From the NCBI RefSeq assembly GCF_001905735.1, contig NZ_LISW01000002.1, positions 186,001-250,000 of the forward strand: a stretch of 64,000 bases of DNA, given 5' to 3'. This document shows, one piece after another, positions 31,532-43,039 of this stretch. This DNA comes from Streptomyces sp. CB01249. Lineage in GTDB: Bacteria > Actinomycetota > Actinomycetes > Streptomycetales > Streptomycetaceae. The position numbers and the translations under genes were made by a program. The notes under the pieces were generated by a model. The model was not told where the DNA came from. It ran no database searches and worked only from the letters and a program-made list of their open reading frames with translations. Numbering within the stretch: position 1 is the first letter of the stretch; each line of letters starts with the position of its first letter.

Positions 31532-32101
31532 TCACGGGAACTCCGGAGCCGTCCCGGTGCGGCCTGCGGACGCCGACGCGGAGGCGAGGACGAGGAAGCT
31601 GCTGAACGCGAGGAACACGGCCGATGTGGCGCCGGAGATCCGGAGATCCGCCTTCAGCGCCTCGTAGTACGCGGGCTCGGTGAGCTCGACCCGGACGCTG
31701 TGCTGAGGGTCCGCGGTCTTGTCCCAGTAGGTGTAGTAGTAGCCCGACGCGTCTGCTTTCGCGTCCTCGGCCGTACCGGCACCGGTCGCGAAGCCGAGCG
31801 CGGCCAGGCAGATGACGGCCGCGTAGGCGACCTTGAGGGCGCGTGGCAGCAGCCGGACGTAACGGCCGAGCCGCCCGGCGTTGCGGGAGCCCGTCAGCTG
31901 GGCGGCGGCCCCGCTGATGAAGCCGCAGACGAGCGCGACGGAGAGGGCCGGGAACGCCGAGAGGAACAGGCCCCTGACGAGCCACTGCGGCGCGGTGTAC
32001 TCGCCGGGCAGCCAGGTCGAGGCCATACACAGGAGATCGACCCCGCACAGCCCCGCCACCAACCAGAAGAGCACCCGGTAGCCGCCCCGCAGCTCCTCCA
32101 T
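31532..32101 (-). CDS. Four-helix membrane protein of unknown function
   Basis: 189 aa. About four hydrophobic helices (near residues 8-28, 42-62, 88-108 and 158-178), with an extracytoplasmic loop SGYYYTYWDKTADPQHSVRV between helices 3 and 4. It resembles DUF2975-like membrane proteins, but the match is weak. ATG with AAAGGA upstream. Convergent with the XRE-cupin gene. Confidence 0.65.
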   Translation of the reverse strand: MEELRGGYRVLFWLVAGLCGVDLLCMASTWLPGEYTAPQWLVRGLFLSAFPALSVALVCGFISGAAAQLTGSRNAGRLGRYVRLLPRALKVAYAAVICLAALGFATGAGTAEDAKADASGYYYTYWDKTADPQHSVRVELTEPAYYEALKADLRISGATSAVFLAFSSFLVLASASASAGRTGTAPEFP

Positions 32102-32167
32102 GCCGGATTCCTTTCCCGCCCGCGAATACCGGGTCCCCGATGCGGGGATCTCTTGCCGAGGGTGCCC

Positions 32168-32195
32168 AGAGTGGTACGTTATCGAGTACCACTCT
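32168..32195. promoter_or_regulatory. Perfect 10-bp inverted repeat, operator of the Phd-YoeB module
   Basis: AGAGTGGTAC and GTACCACTCT are separated by 8 bp (GTTATCGA) and lie 18 bp before the antitoxin start. Phd/YefM antitoxins bind such palindromes, alone and with toxin, to repress their own operon. Confidence 0.65.
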
Positions 32196-32213
32196 CGAAG
32201 GGAAGGCTGAGCC

Positions 32214-32480
32214 ATGTCCATCACCGCGAGTGAAGCCCGCAAGGCTCTCTTTCCGCTGATCAAGAAGGTCAACGACGATCACGAGGCCATCGAGATCGTC
32301 TCCAAGCACGGCAACGCCGTGCTCGTCTCCGCCGAGGACTACGCGGCTCTGCGTGAGGGCTCGTACCTGCTGCGCTCCCCGGCGAACGCGCGGCGGCTGC
32401 TCAGGGCCTACGAGAACGCACTGGCTCACATCGACGTGTCGGAGCGTGAGCTGATCGATCCGGCCGAGGGTGCCGAGTGA
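32214..32480 (+). CDS. Type II antitoxin, Phd/YefM family
   Basis: 88 aa. N-terminal Phd/YefM DNA-binding fold SITASEARKALFPLIKKVNDDHEAIEIVSKHGNAVLVSAEDYAAL, then a disordered-type C-terminus with SYLLRSPANARRLLRAYENA that would wrap the toxin. Stop overlaps the toxin start by 4 nt. GGAAGG precedes the ATG. A clear palindromic operator lies upstream. Confidence 0.95.
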   Translation: MSITASEARKALFPLIKKVNDDHEAIEIVSKHGNAVLVSAEDYAALREGSYLLRSPANARRLLRAYENALAHIDVSERELIDPAEGAE

Positions 32481-32731
32481 GGCTTGTCTTCGAGGACCAG
32501 GGCTGGGAGGACTACACGTCCTGGCTCAAGAACGACCGCAAGATACTCGCGCGGATCAACAAGCTCATCGAGGACGTCAAGCGCGACCCGTTCACGGGCA
32601 TCGGCAAGCCGGAGCCGCTGAAATACCACTTGCCCGGAGCGTGGTCGCGCCGCATCGATGACGAGCACCGGCTCGTCTACCTGGTCACGGCCAAGGAAAT
32701 CGTCATCCTCGCGGCCCGCTACCACTACTGA
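32477..32731 (+). CDS. yoeB: YoeB/Txe family mRNA-interferase toxin
   Basis: 84 aa, the same length as E. coli YoeB, and the key residues fall at the same numbers: E46, R65, H83 and Y84. It would cleave mRNA at the ribosome. Coupled to the upstream Phd/YefM antitoxin (ATG overlap). The C-terminal 29 nt overlap the end of the convergent SGNH hydrolase gene. Confidence 0.95.
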   Translation: MRLVFEDQGWEDYTSWLKNDRKILARINKLIEDVKRDPFTGIGKPEPLKYHLPGAWSRRIDDEHRLVYLVTAKEIVILAARYHY

Positions 32732-33425
32732 CTGCGAAGGCGGCCGCCGCCGCGTATCGGCCGCCCACGCCCCACGCCTCGTGCAGCGCGTTCGCGAAGG
32801 CGCCGGCCAGGTGGTGTTCGCCCGTGGGGTTCGGGTGGGTGCCGTCGTACGTGGAGGTGTGGATGTCGTACGCCGGGGGGTGGGAGGCCAGGAGGAGGGG
32901 GGATTGTGGGGTGGACGCGTCCGCCACCGTCTTCGCCAGGGCTTCGTTGAAGGCCGCGCACTCCGCCGCGAACGGGGCGTCCGTCTCCGCCCGGACGTTC
33001 GGGATCACCGGGAGCAGCACCACGCGGATGTGCGGGTTCGCCTCGCGGGCCGCCGTCAGGAACGCGGCGGTGTTCTCCGCCGTCTGCGCGCTGTCCGTGT
33101 AGAAGCCGAGGTCTATCAGGCCGAGGGAGACCAGGAGCACGTCCGGGCGGTGCGCGGTCACCGCGTCCGCGATCAGCGGGGCCATGTGGAGCCAGCCCTC
33201 GCCCCAGCCCGCGAGGTGGCGGCGCGCGGCGGGCGGGAAGTCGTCGGCGGCGTACGCGGAGGACGAGGCCGTGCCCGTATCGGCGTCGTACAGGGCCGTG
33301 CGCGGGCCCACCAGCTCGTGCGGGCCGTCCGGTGCGGCCTCCAGGTGCTGCCACATGCGGTAGCGCCACGTGAAGTCGCCGGCGCGTCCGATGGTCATGG
33401 AATCGCCGACACACATGAAACGCAT
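32703..33425 (-). CDS. SGNH/GDSL hydrolase
   Basis: 240 aa. Block I at the N-terminus CVGDSMT with D8 and S9 (nucleophile), middle block SLGLIDLGF in place of the usual GxND, and C-terminal DGTHPNPTGEHHLA supplying the Asp-His pair. It lacks a signal peptide and is probably cytoplasmic. Substrate ester unknown. Codes into the YoeB gene end by 29 nt on the opposite strand. Confidence 0.85.
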   Translation of the reverse strand: MRFMCVGDSMTIGRAGDFTWRYRMWQHLEAAPDGPHELVGPRTALYDADTGTASSSAYAADDFPPAARRHLAGWGEGWLHMAPLIADAVTAHRPDVLLVSLGLIDLGFYTDSAQTAENTAAFLTAAREANPHIRVVLLPVIPNVRAETDAPFAAECAAFNEALAKTVADASTPQSPLLLASHPPAYDIHTSTYDGTHPNPTGEHHLAGAFANALHEAWGVGGRYAAAAAFAVSSGSGPRG

Positions 33426-33483
33426 GGCGCCATCATGGCGGATCTTGGCTACGCGCCGGTAGGTGACGATGGACACTTGTGCC

Positions 33484-34473
33484 ATGCGTTCGTACCGAAT
33501 GACGTCCTCCCTGGGCGCCGCCGCCGTGCTCCTCGCCCTCGCCGCGGCCCCCGCGCTCGCCGACGACGGGGCCGACCGGAGCTTCACCATCGAGGACCCC
33601 CGGATCACCGAGTCCAGCGGGCTCGCCGCGAGCCGGCTCCACCCGGGGATCTACTGGACGCACAACGACAGCGACGACGGTCCGTACGTCTTCGCGGTCG
33701 ATTCCCGTACGGGCAAGACGGTCGCGACCATCACGATGAAGGGCGTCGGCGCCCCCCGCGACGTCGAGGCCATCTCGATCGGGCCGGACGGGGACATCTA
33801 CGTCGGCGACATCGGGGACAACCTCAACGGCAGCTGGGACCACGTCTGGATCTACCGCTTCCCCGAGCCGAAGACGCTCAAGGACGCGACCGTCCGGGCC
33901 ACCCAGTACGACGTGAAGTACGCCGACGGGCCGCGCAACGCGGAGGCGCTGATGGTCCACCCCAAGACCGGGCGGGTCTACATCGCCTCGAAGAACGAGG
34001 ACGGCGGCGGCCTCTACGAGGGGCCCGCGAAGCTCAGCACCGGCGGCGACAACGTCTTCCGGCGGGTCGGGGAAGTGCCCTGGGTGACGGACGGGGCCTT
34101 CTCCCCGGACGGCAAGGAGCTCGTCCTGCGCTCCTACTTCAGCGCCCGCGGCTACGCCTTCGCGAACGGCCGCCTCGGCAAGGACTACGACGTCGAGTCA
34201 CCCCTGCTCCCGCAGTCCGAATCCGTGACGTACACGGCGGACGGCTCCGCCCTGATGTACGGCTCCGAGGGCAGGCGGAGCAGTGTCGTGCGGGTGGACC
34301 TGAAGAAGACCGGGGACGGGGGCGGCGGGTCCACGCACCGGGCCGGGGGGACGAAGGACACGGCCGACGACGGGGACGGGGTGCCGGTGAAGGGCACGAC
34401 GCTGACCGGTGTCGCCGTGCTGGCGGGGATCGGGCTGCTGCTCCTCCTCGGCAGGCGGCGCCGCAAGGGCTGA
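33484..34473 (+). CDS. Secreted beta-propeller-like protein with C-terminal membrane anchor
   Basis: 329 aa. Signal peptide (MRSYRMTSSLGAAAVLLALA, cleavage near ALA-DD). Repeated SSGLAASRLHPGIYWTHNDS, IGPDGDIYVGDIGDN and FSPDGKELVLRSY segments fit a TolB/SdiA-regulated-type propeller. A Gly/Thr/Asp-rich linker leads to a terminal helix followed by GRRRRKG, a membrane-retention tail without a sortase motif. The ATG at 33484 is taken over a GTG at 33463 because it gives a standard signal peptide; no Shine-Dalgarno is visible. Confidence 0.75.
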   Translation: MRSYRMTSSLGAAAVLLALAAAPALADDGADRSFTIEDPRITESSGLAASRLHPGIYWTHNDSDDGPYVFAVDSRTGKTVATITMKGVGAPRDVEAISIGPDGDIYVGDIGDNLNGSWDHVWIYRFPEPKTLKDATVRATQYDVKYADGPRNAEALMVHPKTGRVYIASKNEDGGGLYEGPAKLSTGGDNVFRRVGEVPWVTDGAFSPDGKELVLRSYFSARGYAFANGRLGKDYDVESPLLPQSESVTYTADGSALMYGSEGRRSSVVRVDLKKTGDGGGGSTHRAGGTKDTADDGDGVPVKGTTLTGVAVLAGIGLLLLLGRRRRKG

Positions 34474-34479
34474 GCGCGC

Positions 34480-34875
34480 TCAGGACTCCATCGGCCGGAT
34501 CTCGTAATGCAGCGTCCGGTCCCGCTTCAGCCGGTGGGCCAGCGGGACGAGGACCCCATGCATCGCCGGGTACTTGCGGGACAGCATCCGCGACGCGTGC
34601 GTGTTCTCCTTCGAGCCCGCCGGGAGGAGGCGCGCGTGGGCCTCGATCTGCGGGCCCGTGGGGCGGCCGCGTACGGTGCACGGGCCGATCCGCACCACCG
34701 GGTGGTTGCGCATGCGCTCCACCTTCCACGCCGAGGAGAACGTCCGGATGTAGGCGTGGTCGCCCTCGACCGCGATGTTCACCGGGGTGTCGGCGTGCGT
34801 CCCGTCCTGCCGCCGCGTGCTCAGCAGGACCGCGTACTGCTTCACGAAGGGCTTGAGCTGCGGGACCGTATCCAT
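34480..34875 (-). CDS. PPOX-class F420-dependent oxidoreductase family protein
   Basis: 131 aa split-barrel flavin/F420-binding protein: PQLKPFVKQYAVLLSTRRQDGTHADTPVNIAVEGDHAYIRTFSSAWKVERMRNHPVVRIGP. This size and pattern is typical of the many small F420-dependent reductases of actinobacteria. Convergent with the propeller-protein gene at 3 nt. Substrate unknown. Confidence 0.8.
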   Translation of the reverse strand: MDTVPQLKPFVKQYAVLLSTRRQDGTHADTPVNIAVEGDHAYIRTFSSAWKVERMRNHPVVRIGPCTVRGRPTGPQIEAHARLLPAGSKENTHASRMLSRKYPAMHGVLVPLAHRLKRDRTLHYEIRPMES

Positions 34876-34957
34876 ACGTCCATGGTCCGCCGGTACGGGC
34901 CGGGGCTCATCCGGGCGCGGGGCGCCTCGCAGGGGTTTCGCGTAAGGTCCCCGGACC

Positions 34958-35452
34958 ATGAGCCCCCGCACCCCCGAGCCCTTCACCACGCCCCGCCTGG
35001 ACGCGCTGCCCCTGCGGGTGGAGTACGCGGACGAGATGGCCGCCGTCCTGGCCGACCCGGCGCTCCACACCTTCACGGGCGGTGCCCCGGAGACCCCTGA
35101 GGGGCTGCGGGCCCGGTACGCACGGCAGACCGCCGGTTCGCCGGACCCGGACGAGCTGTGGTGGAACTGGGTGCTGCGCGCCGGGGACGCCCTCGTGGGC
35201 TACGTGCAGGCGACGGTACGCGGCGACCGCGCCGAGATCGCCTGGGTGGTGGGCGTCCCGTGGCAGGGGCGGGGGTACGCCGGGGAAGCGGCCCGGGGGC
35301 TGGTCGCGCATCTGAGGGAGGCGGGCGTCACGACCGTCGTCGCCCACATCCACCCCGAGCACGCGGCGTCGGCGGCGGTGGCGGCCGGGGCCGGTCTGGC
35401 GCGCACCGGCGAGTGGGAGGACGGGGAGGAGCGGTGGAGGCTGGGCCTCTAG
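34958..35452 (+). CDS. GNAT family N-acetyltransferase
   Basis: 164 aa. Acetyl-CoA-binding region AEIAWVVGVPWQGRGYAGEAARGLVAHL carries the Q/RxxGxG/A motif (QGRGYAG). N-terminus TPRLDALPLRVEYADEMAAVLADPALHTF is typical of RimJ/RimL-like enzymes. Acceptor unknown. Convergent with the Uma2 gene. Confidence 0.85.
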   Translation: MSPRTPEPFTTPRLDALPLRVEYADEMAAVLADPALHTFTGGAPETPEGLRARYARQTAGSPDPDELWWNWVLRAGDALVGYVQATVRGDRAEIAWVVGVPWQGRGYAGEAARGLVAHLREAGVTTVVAHIHPEHAASAAVAAGAGLARTGEWEDGEERWRLGL

Positions 35453-35456
35453 CGCC

Positions 35457-36083
35457 TCAGGCGTCCGGCGTACGGGGCTTGGCGCGGCCCGCCTGGATCA
35501 GTTCGGCGACATCGAGGCTCACCTCGGCGCCGATCGACGCGGGCAGCGGCGCCTGCTGGCCGGGCGCGTACACCTCGTGGCGGTCGTACGAGCTGCCCAG
35601 CGGTTCCGTGAGGACGTGGACGCGTCCGTGCCTCCGGTCGAGGATCACGTAGACGGGGATCTTCGCCTCGGCGTACGCGGCGACCTTGTGCCGGAGGTCG
35701 CTGGCGTAGTTGCTGGAGGTGACCTCCAGAACCAGGCGGAAGACGGCGGGGTCGTAACTGTTGTTCTTGATCAGGTGTTCATCGAAGTCCGCATCCACCA
35801 GGGCGAGATCCGGGACGGCGAAGTCCTCGGGACCACCCGGCAGCCACAGGCCGATGCCCTGGAGGACCGCCGTCTCCCCGTCATCGAGTCCGGCCGTGAT
35901 GAATGGACGCATGAGCTTGGTCAGAGCGCGGGCGTGCGGGCCGTCCGGGGGTGGGGCCACGGTGATGACGCCTCCGATGATCTCGACGCGATGGCCGGGA
36001 TTCTGCTCGGCGAGCCGGTTGGCCGTGACGAGCAAAGGCTCCGGTCCATCGTCACAGGGGTGCTCGACTGCTGCTGCAGACAT
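35457..36083 (-). CDS. Uma2 family (PD-(D/E)XK fold) protein
   Basis: 208 aa. The restriction-endonuclease-like core is visible: VEIIGGVITVAPPP, VPDLALVD (Asp), RLVLEVTSSN (Glu) and DLRHKVAAYAEAKIPVYVILD (Lys). Uma2 proteins are abundant in Streptomyces and cyanobacteria; their biological function is not settled. ATG at 36083 is chosen because AGGAGG lies 7 nt upstream. Confidence 0.85.
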   Translation of the reverse strand: MSAAAVEHPCDDGPEPLLVTANRLAEQNPGHRVEIIGGVITVAPPPDGPHARALTKLMRPFITAGLDDGETAVLQGIGLWLPGGPEDFAVPDLALVDADFDEHLIKNNSYDPAVFRLVLEVTSSNYASDLRHKVAAYAEAKIPVYVILDRRHGRVHVLTEPLGSSYDRHEVYAPGQQAPLPASIGAEVSLDVAELIQAGRAKPRTPDA

Positions 36084-36183
36084 TGCGGGCCTCCTGGAAT
36101 GGCTGGTGTCGAGACCATCATCGTAGGGCGGAACGGCCCCAGACCGTGTTTCTGGCATATGCCACACGGTCGAGTGAAGCAGA

Positions 36184-36219
36184 AACGGCCCTGCACACCG
36201 TGAGGTGTGCAGGGCCGTT
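36184..36219 (-). terminator. Strong hairpin terminator of serC
   Basis: Perfect 16-bp stem (AACGGCCCTGCACACC with its complement) and a 4-nt loop, just 15 nt past the serC stop codon; on the coding strand it is followed by TCTGCTT. Confidence 0.85.
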
Positions 36220-36233
36220 CCGGGGCGTACGGG

Positions 36234-38652
<2,419 letters not shown>

Positions 38653-38656
<4 letters not shown>

Positions 38657-39888
38657 ATCCGGCCTCCGAGGGCGGGGGTGGGCGTGAAGACGACGGGCAG
38701 ACTGGTCATGCCCCGCAGCCAGGGGGAGGGGCGCCGGGTGAGCTGCCCGGCGGGGACGTCCAGGTCGATGTCCGGGAGGCGGTCCAGCAGGACCTCGATG
38801 CCGGTGCGGGCGATGACCTCGGCGGTCTCCTGCGCCGGGAACGGGCAGCGGTGCTCGCCGTGCCCGAAGGACAGGAAGGCGCTGTTGCCGCCGGTCAGGG
38901 CCGAGCCGTCGACGCGGATCTGGGGGTCGGAGTTGGCGGCCGCGATGCCCAGGAGGAGCAGGTCGCCCGCCCGGACGTGGCGGCCCCCGAGGTGCGTGTC
39001 GCGCGCGGCCCAGCGGCCGGCGACGTTCTGCGTGGGGGTGTCCTCCCACAGCACCTCGTTCATGGCCTCGGCGACGCTGTGCCGGCCGCCGGAGAGCGAG
39101 GCGGCGAAGCGGTCGTCGGTGAGCATCAGCCGCAGCGAGTTGCCCATCCAGTCCGCGGTCGGCTGGTGGCCCGCCGCCATCATGACCATGAGGTCCTGCA
39201 TGACCTCCTCGTCCGTGAAGCCGCCGGGGTCGGCCAGCATCCGGGTCGCGACGTCGTCGCCCGGCTCGGCGTGCTTGTCCGCCAGCAGCTTCAGCATCGT
39301 CGCGGCGAGGTGCTGCTGCCCGGCCAGGGCGCGTTCCCGGCCGTCGATCATGTCGTTGATCGAGCCGACGAGCGCGTCGCCGTCCGCGTCGCTCACGCCG
39401 TACATCCGGGCCAGGACGCGGGCGGGGAGCAGCATGGCGTACTCGGCGATGATGTCGGTCGAGCCCTTGGAGCAGAACCGGTCGATGAGCTCGTCGGCGA
39501 ACTCCTCGGCGAAGCGCTTGAGGGCGAACGAGTCGATCGCCTCCAGCGCGTTGCCGATCATCGCGGCGCGTTCGGCGTGCCGGGGGCCGACGGTGTAGAG
39601 GATCGAGGGCTGCTTCCGGCCGATCATGGGCAGCAGGGGCCAGTCGGCGGGGACGTTCTCCCACTGGTTCCAGAGGTCCGAGTCGCGGCTGAACAGCACC
39701 GGGTCGCTGGTGACCTGGTGGAGTTCGCGGTAGTCGAGGACCAGCCAGGCGGGGAGCCCGCCGTCCAGGACGACGGGCGCCACGGCTCCGTGGTCGCGCC
39801 GGATCTCCCGGTACAGCCGCACCGGGTCGCCCTGGAAGCGGGGTCCGGACAGCGGCACGGCACCGGCCGCGTGGGGGCACTCGGTCAC
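38653..39888 (-). CDS. Cytochrome P450, CYP157-like, lacking ExxR
   Basis: 411 aa from a GTG that overlaps the CvnD stop. Heme loop FGHGEHRCPF with C348, so heme binding is kept. The K-helix motif is E278-V-L-W281 instead of ExxR, and the I-helix reads AGHQPT (239-244) without the usual acid before Thr. This is the hallmark of the CYP157 family, which is known to break the ExxR rule and to pair with CYP154 enzymes beside conservons. Function of CYP157 proteins is unknown; it may be a non-oxygenase or partner protein. Confidence 0.9.
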
Positions 39889-40532
39889 GGGGTGGGCTCC
39901 GGGGTCAGGGCGGGGGTGTCCTCGGCGGGTGCGGGGGTGTCCCCCGTACGGGCCGCCGAGAGCCGGTGCAGGTGCTCGACCAGGGTGATCAGCACGTACT
40001 TGCTGGAGGACCGGTCGCGCGCGTCGCACTCCACGAGCGGGACGTCCGGGGAGATGTCGAGCGCTTCCCGGATCTGCTGCTCGGTGTGGAGCGGGCCGCC
40101 GAAGTCGTTGCAGGCGACGATGAACGGCGTGCCGTGGTGCTCCAGGCGGTCGATCGCGTACCAGGAATCGGCCAGGCGCCGGGTGTCGACGAGGACGACG
40201 GCGCCCAGGGTGCCGGAGAACAGCCGGTCCCAGAGGAACCAGAAGCGCTCCTGGCCGGGCGCGCCGAACAGGTAGAGCACCGAGCGTTCGTCCAGGCTGA
40301 TCCGGCCGAAGTCGAAGGCGACCGTGGTGGACGTCTTGGACCCGACGCCGTCGAGGTGGTCGACCGCCTCGCCCGCGCGGGTCATCGTCTCCTCCGTGTT
40401 GAGCGGACGGATCTCGCTCACGGATCGGACCATGGTGGTCTTGCCGACCCCGAAGCCGCCGACCACGACTATCTTCAGTCCGTTGTCGGCCGTCGCTCTC
40501 AGGGCGGCGCGGTCAGAGGTTGCGGAGTCCAA
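39885..40532 (-). CDS. cvnD: Conservon small GTP-binding protein (CvnD)
   Basis: 215 aa. P-loop GGFGVGKTT (25-33), switch-like FGAPGQERFWFLWD, and NDFGG in place of NKxD. These are Ras-like G-proteins exclusive to conservons. TTG start lies 20 nt inside the end of cvnC, the usual cvnC-cvnD overlap. Probably relays the state of the CvnA/B/C complex at the membrane to downstream P450s. Confidence 0.9.
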   Translation of the reverse strand: MDSATSDRAALRATADNGLKIVVVGGFGVGKTTMVRSVSEIRPLNTEETMTRAGEAVDHLDGVGSKTSTTVAFDFGRISLDERSVLYLFGAPGQERFWFLWDRLFSGTLGAVVLVDTRRLADSWYAIDRLEHHGTPFIVACNDFGGPLHTEQQIREALDISPDVPLVECDARDRSSSKYVLITLVEHLHRLSAARTGDTPAPAEDTPALTPEPTP

Positions 40533-40878
40533 CGAGCACCTGTTCCAGGATGTCGGGGGCGGGAAGCCGGTCCGATACGCGTGCGGTACGCGGATGGCGG
40601 GCGCTGATCCGGCCGGTGTCGAGCAGATCGCAGAGCAGGATGCGCACGATGCTCACGGGCAGGTCGAGATCGGCGGCGATCTCCACGACGGCGGTGGGCC
40701 GCTCGCACATCCGGAGGATCGCCACGTGCTCCGACTGCATGCCGGGGGCCGGCTCGCACTCGGCGACGACCAGGGTGACCAGGTCGAAGGCGGCGGAGTC
40801 GGACCGGGTGCGGCCGCCCGTCAGGGTGTACAGCCGGTCCGGCGCGTCGTCCCTGCCGGGGCGGGAGCGGGGTGTCAT
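40513..40878 (-). CDS. cvnC: DUF742 protein (CvnC)
   Basis: 121 aa. DUF742 winged-helix-like protein: RLYTLTGGRTRS, LDLPVSIVRILLCDLLDTGRISA. Start overlaps the cvnB stop by 4 nt. In other conservons it bridges the roadblock protein and the G-protein. Confidence 0.9.
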   Translation of the reverse strand: MTPRSRPGRDDAPDRLYTLTGGRTRSDSAAFDLVTLVVAECEPAPGMQSEHVAILRMCERPTAVVEIAADLDLPVSIVRILLCDLLDTGRISARHPRTARVSDRLPAPDILEQVLVGLRNL

Positions 40879-41312
40879 ACGGCCGTGCCCCGGGCGGCGG
40901 CGACCGCGTCGAGGGGTTCGCGCGGCGGGGCGACCAGGTGCTCGCCCAGCTGCTCGACCAGCTCGCTCATGTTGTGGCCGACGAGGCCCACGTCGGCGCT
41001 CTCGGCGGCGACGACCGCGAGGTGGGCGCCCGCACCCGCCTCCACGATGAAGAGGATGCCGCCGTAGAACTCGGCCATGGCGGAGCGGACGCCGCCGCTG
41101 CCGTTGCCGAATTCCACGGACGCGCCGTGGGACAGGCTCTGGATGCCGGCGGAGATCGCGGCGAGCTGGTCGGCCTGGTCGACGGAGAGCTCGGGCGTAC
41201 GGCACAGCTTGAGGCCGTCCCTCGACAGCACGAGGGCGTGCCGGGCGCCGGGGGTCCGTTCGAGGAGCCCCTCCAGCAGCCAGTTGAGCTTCTCGTCGGT
41301 GGTGGCGGTCAT
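40875..41312 (-). CDS. cvnB: Roadblock/LC7 domain protein (CvnB)
   Basis: 145 aa, Roadblock/LC7 fold as in MglB: LNWLLEGLLERTPGARHALVLSRDGL, SAGIQSLSHGASVEFGNG, FIVEAGAGAHLAVVAAESADVGLVGHNM. It acts as a regulator of the CvnD GTPase. Start overlaps the cvnA stop by 4 nt. Confidence 0.9.
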   Translation of the reverse strand: MTATTDEKLNWLLEGLLERTPGARHALVLSRDGLKLCRTPELSVDQADQLAAISAGIQSLSHGASVEFGNGSGGVRSAMAEFYGGILFIVEAGAGAHLAVVAAESADVGLVGHNMSELVEQLGEHLVAPPREPLDAVAAARGTAV

Positions 41313-42853
41313 CGGGAGCTGTCCTCCGGGGGTGGGGAGTCGGGCCGTACGGCGTTGCGGAAGCTGCTGAAGCGGGCCGCCCGGGCCTTGGGGTCGGGTG
41401 CGCCCTCCGCCGCGCCGGTCTCCCCGGCGGGTTCGGGGGCGGTGGCCCGGGCCCTGGCCTCGGCGGCGGCCAGGGTGCGCCCGCGCGAGCGCTTGGGCAG
41501 GCCGCTCTCGCCGAACTTCGGGAGGTTGCCGGTGGTCTCCGAGGCGGAGTCGGAGCGCATGGGCTCGGGGGCGGACGGCCGGGCGGCGGGGTCCGTCCCC
41601 AGGGTGTGGACGGGCTCGGGCTCGGTCCCGGCGGGGGCGGCCGCCGGGGCGGGCGCGGAGGCGGCGGGCGCGGGTTCCGGGGTGGTCCGGGGCGTGGTGG
41701 CGCGGGTGACGATCTCCTGCGGGAGCATCATCAGCGCGCCGGTGCCGCCGCGCGCGGAGGGCCGGAAGGAGACGGTCAGCCCGTGTTTGCGGGCCAGCCG
41801 GCCGACGACGGCGAGCCCGAGGCGGGTGCCGGTCAGGCCGGTGAGGTCGGCGTCGTCGGCGGAGACGGCGCGCTCCGCCCGGCGCAGCTGCACGTCGCTC
41901 ATGACGAGGCCGCTGTCCTCGACGGTGACGACGATTCCGGCCGGGACCTCCTCCACGTACACATGGACCTCGGCGGTGGGCGGCGAGAAGTTCGCGGCGT
42001 TGTCGAGGAGCTCGGCGAGGGCGTGCATGACGCCCTCGGCGGCGTGGCCGGAGACGGCGACGTCGCTGGTGGAGTGGAGCCGGACGCGCTGGTAGCCGCT
42101 GATCCGGCCCATCGCGCCGCGCAGCACGGACTCCATGACGATGGGCTTGGCCCAGCGCCGTCCGGAGCGGGCGCCGGTGAGCACGGCGATGGAGTCGGCG
42201 AGGCGGCCGGCCTGGGCGGTGCGGTGGTCGAGGTGGAGGAGGTCGGCGAGGACGTCCTCGGAGGTGTGCCGGTGCTCCATCTCGCGGAGGTCGGCGAGCA
42301 TGCTCGTCGCCAGGGCCTGCATCCGGCCGGCCGCGTTGGCGCAGGCGGTGAGGGCGGCGGAGCGCTCGGTCTCGGCGCGCGAGGCGCGGGCCTTGAGCCG
42401 GGCGTTCTCGGCGGTGAGGCGGGCGGTGCCGGCCTCGGCCTCCTCCCTGGCCTTCGCCGTCTCCGCGGCGGCGGCCGCCTTGAGGCGGGCGTTCTCCGCG
42501 GTGAACCGCTGGGCGTCGGCGGCGGAGGCCGAGACCATGCGGGAGACCTCCGCCGTGAACCGGCCGCTCTCGGCGGCGTGCGTCGCGCGGAGGCGGCGCA
42601 CGGTGGCCCGGGCGTGGACGGCGGTGGTGACGGCGGCCACGAGGAGCAGGGCGGCTCCGCCGGAGCCCCAGGCCACCGCGGTCCTGGCCGATTCGGGAGC
42701 GGCGAAGGTCGCCCACACGCTCAGGGCTGCGGAGAGGGCCACCGTGACCAGAAGGGCCAGTGCGGTCGGCCGGGTAGAGGGGCGCAAAGCGGAGTCCTTG
42801 GGGCGGACGGCGGCGGACGGGGGCGATTCGGACCTGTGTGACGTGAGCGACAA
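41309..42853 (-). CDS. cvnA: Conservon sensor-kinase-like protein (CvnA)
   Basis: 514 aa. Two membrane helices near the N-terminus (~residues 30-75), a coiled coil (~80-165), then a GHKL ATPase domain with N-box ELLDNAANFSPP and G-box VEDSGLVMSD. As in other conservons it lacks a partner response regulator gene. The C-terminal ~110 residues are Pro/Ala/Glu-rich and disordered. Start codon TTG at 42853 is the best fit but has no clear Shine-Dalgarno. First gene of the six-gene overlapping cvn-P450 operon. Confidence 0.9.
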   Translation of the reverse strand: MSLTSHRSESPPSAAVRPKDSALRPSTRPTALALLVTVALSAALSVWATFAAPESARTAVAWGSGGAALLLVAAVTTAVHARATVRRLRATHAAESGRFTAEVSRMVSASAADAQRFTAENARLKAAAAAETAKAREEAEAGTARLTAENARLKARASRAETERSAALTACANAAGRMQALATSMLADLREMEHRHTSEDVLADLLHLDHRTAQAGRLADSIAVLTGARSGRRWAKPIVMESVLRGAMGRISGYQRVRLHSTSDVAVSGHAAEGVMHALAELLDNAANFSPPTAEVHVYVEEVPAGIVVTVEDSGLVMSDVQLRRAERAVSADDADLTGLTGTRLGLAVVGRLARKHGLTVSFRPSARGGTGALMMLPQEIVTRATTPRTTPEPAPAASAPAPAAAPAGTEPEPVHTLGTDPAARPSAPEPMRSDSASETTGNLPKFGESGLPKRSRGRTLAAAEARARATAPEPAGETGAAEGAPDPKARAARFSSFRNAVRPDSPPPEDSSR

Positions 42854-43039
42854 ACGTGACTAGTGGAACAGGAGATTCCCAGTTAAGTCCCCGTCACTAT
42901 ATGAGAATTGACGATCCCTTTGGGAAGAGCTTGTGGTGGGACCTGTTCTGTTTCTGATTTCAACTTGTCAATTTCTGACCGTTAACCTGGCTGGTGAGGC
43001 AATACCGCACGTTTCAGGAGTCAGAAGGGCAGGCCCCCG
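42854..43039. promoter_or_regulatory. Divergent promoter region between cvnA and EamA genes
   Basis: A 186-bp spacer of clearly lower GC than the genes around it. A TATAGT -10 candidate for cvnA is at 42896-42901 (plus-strand ACTATA). No convincing -35 partner or operator dyad was found for either gene. Confidence 0.35.
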
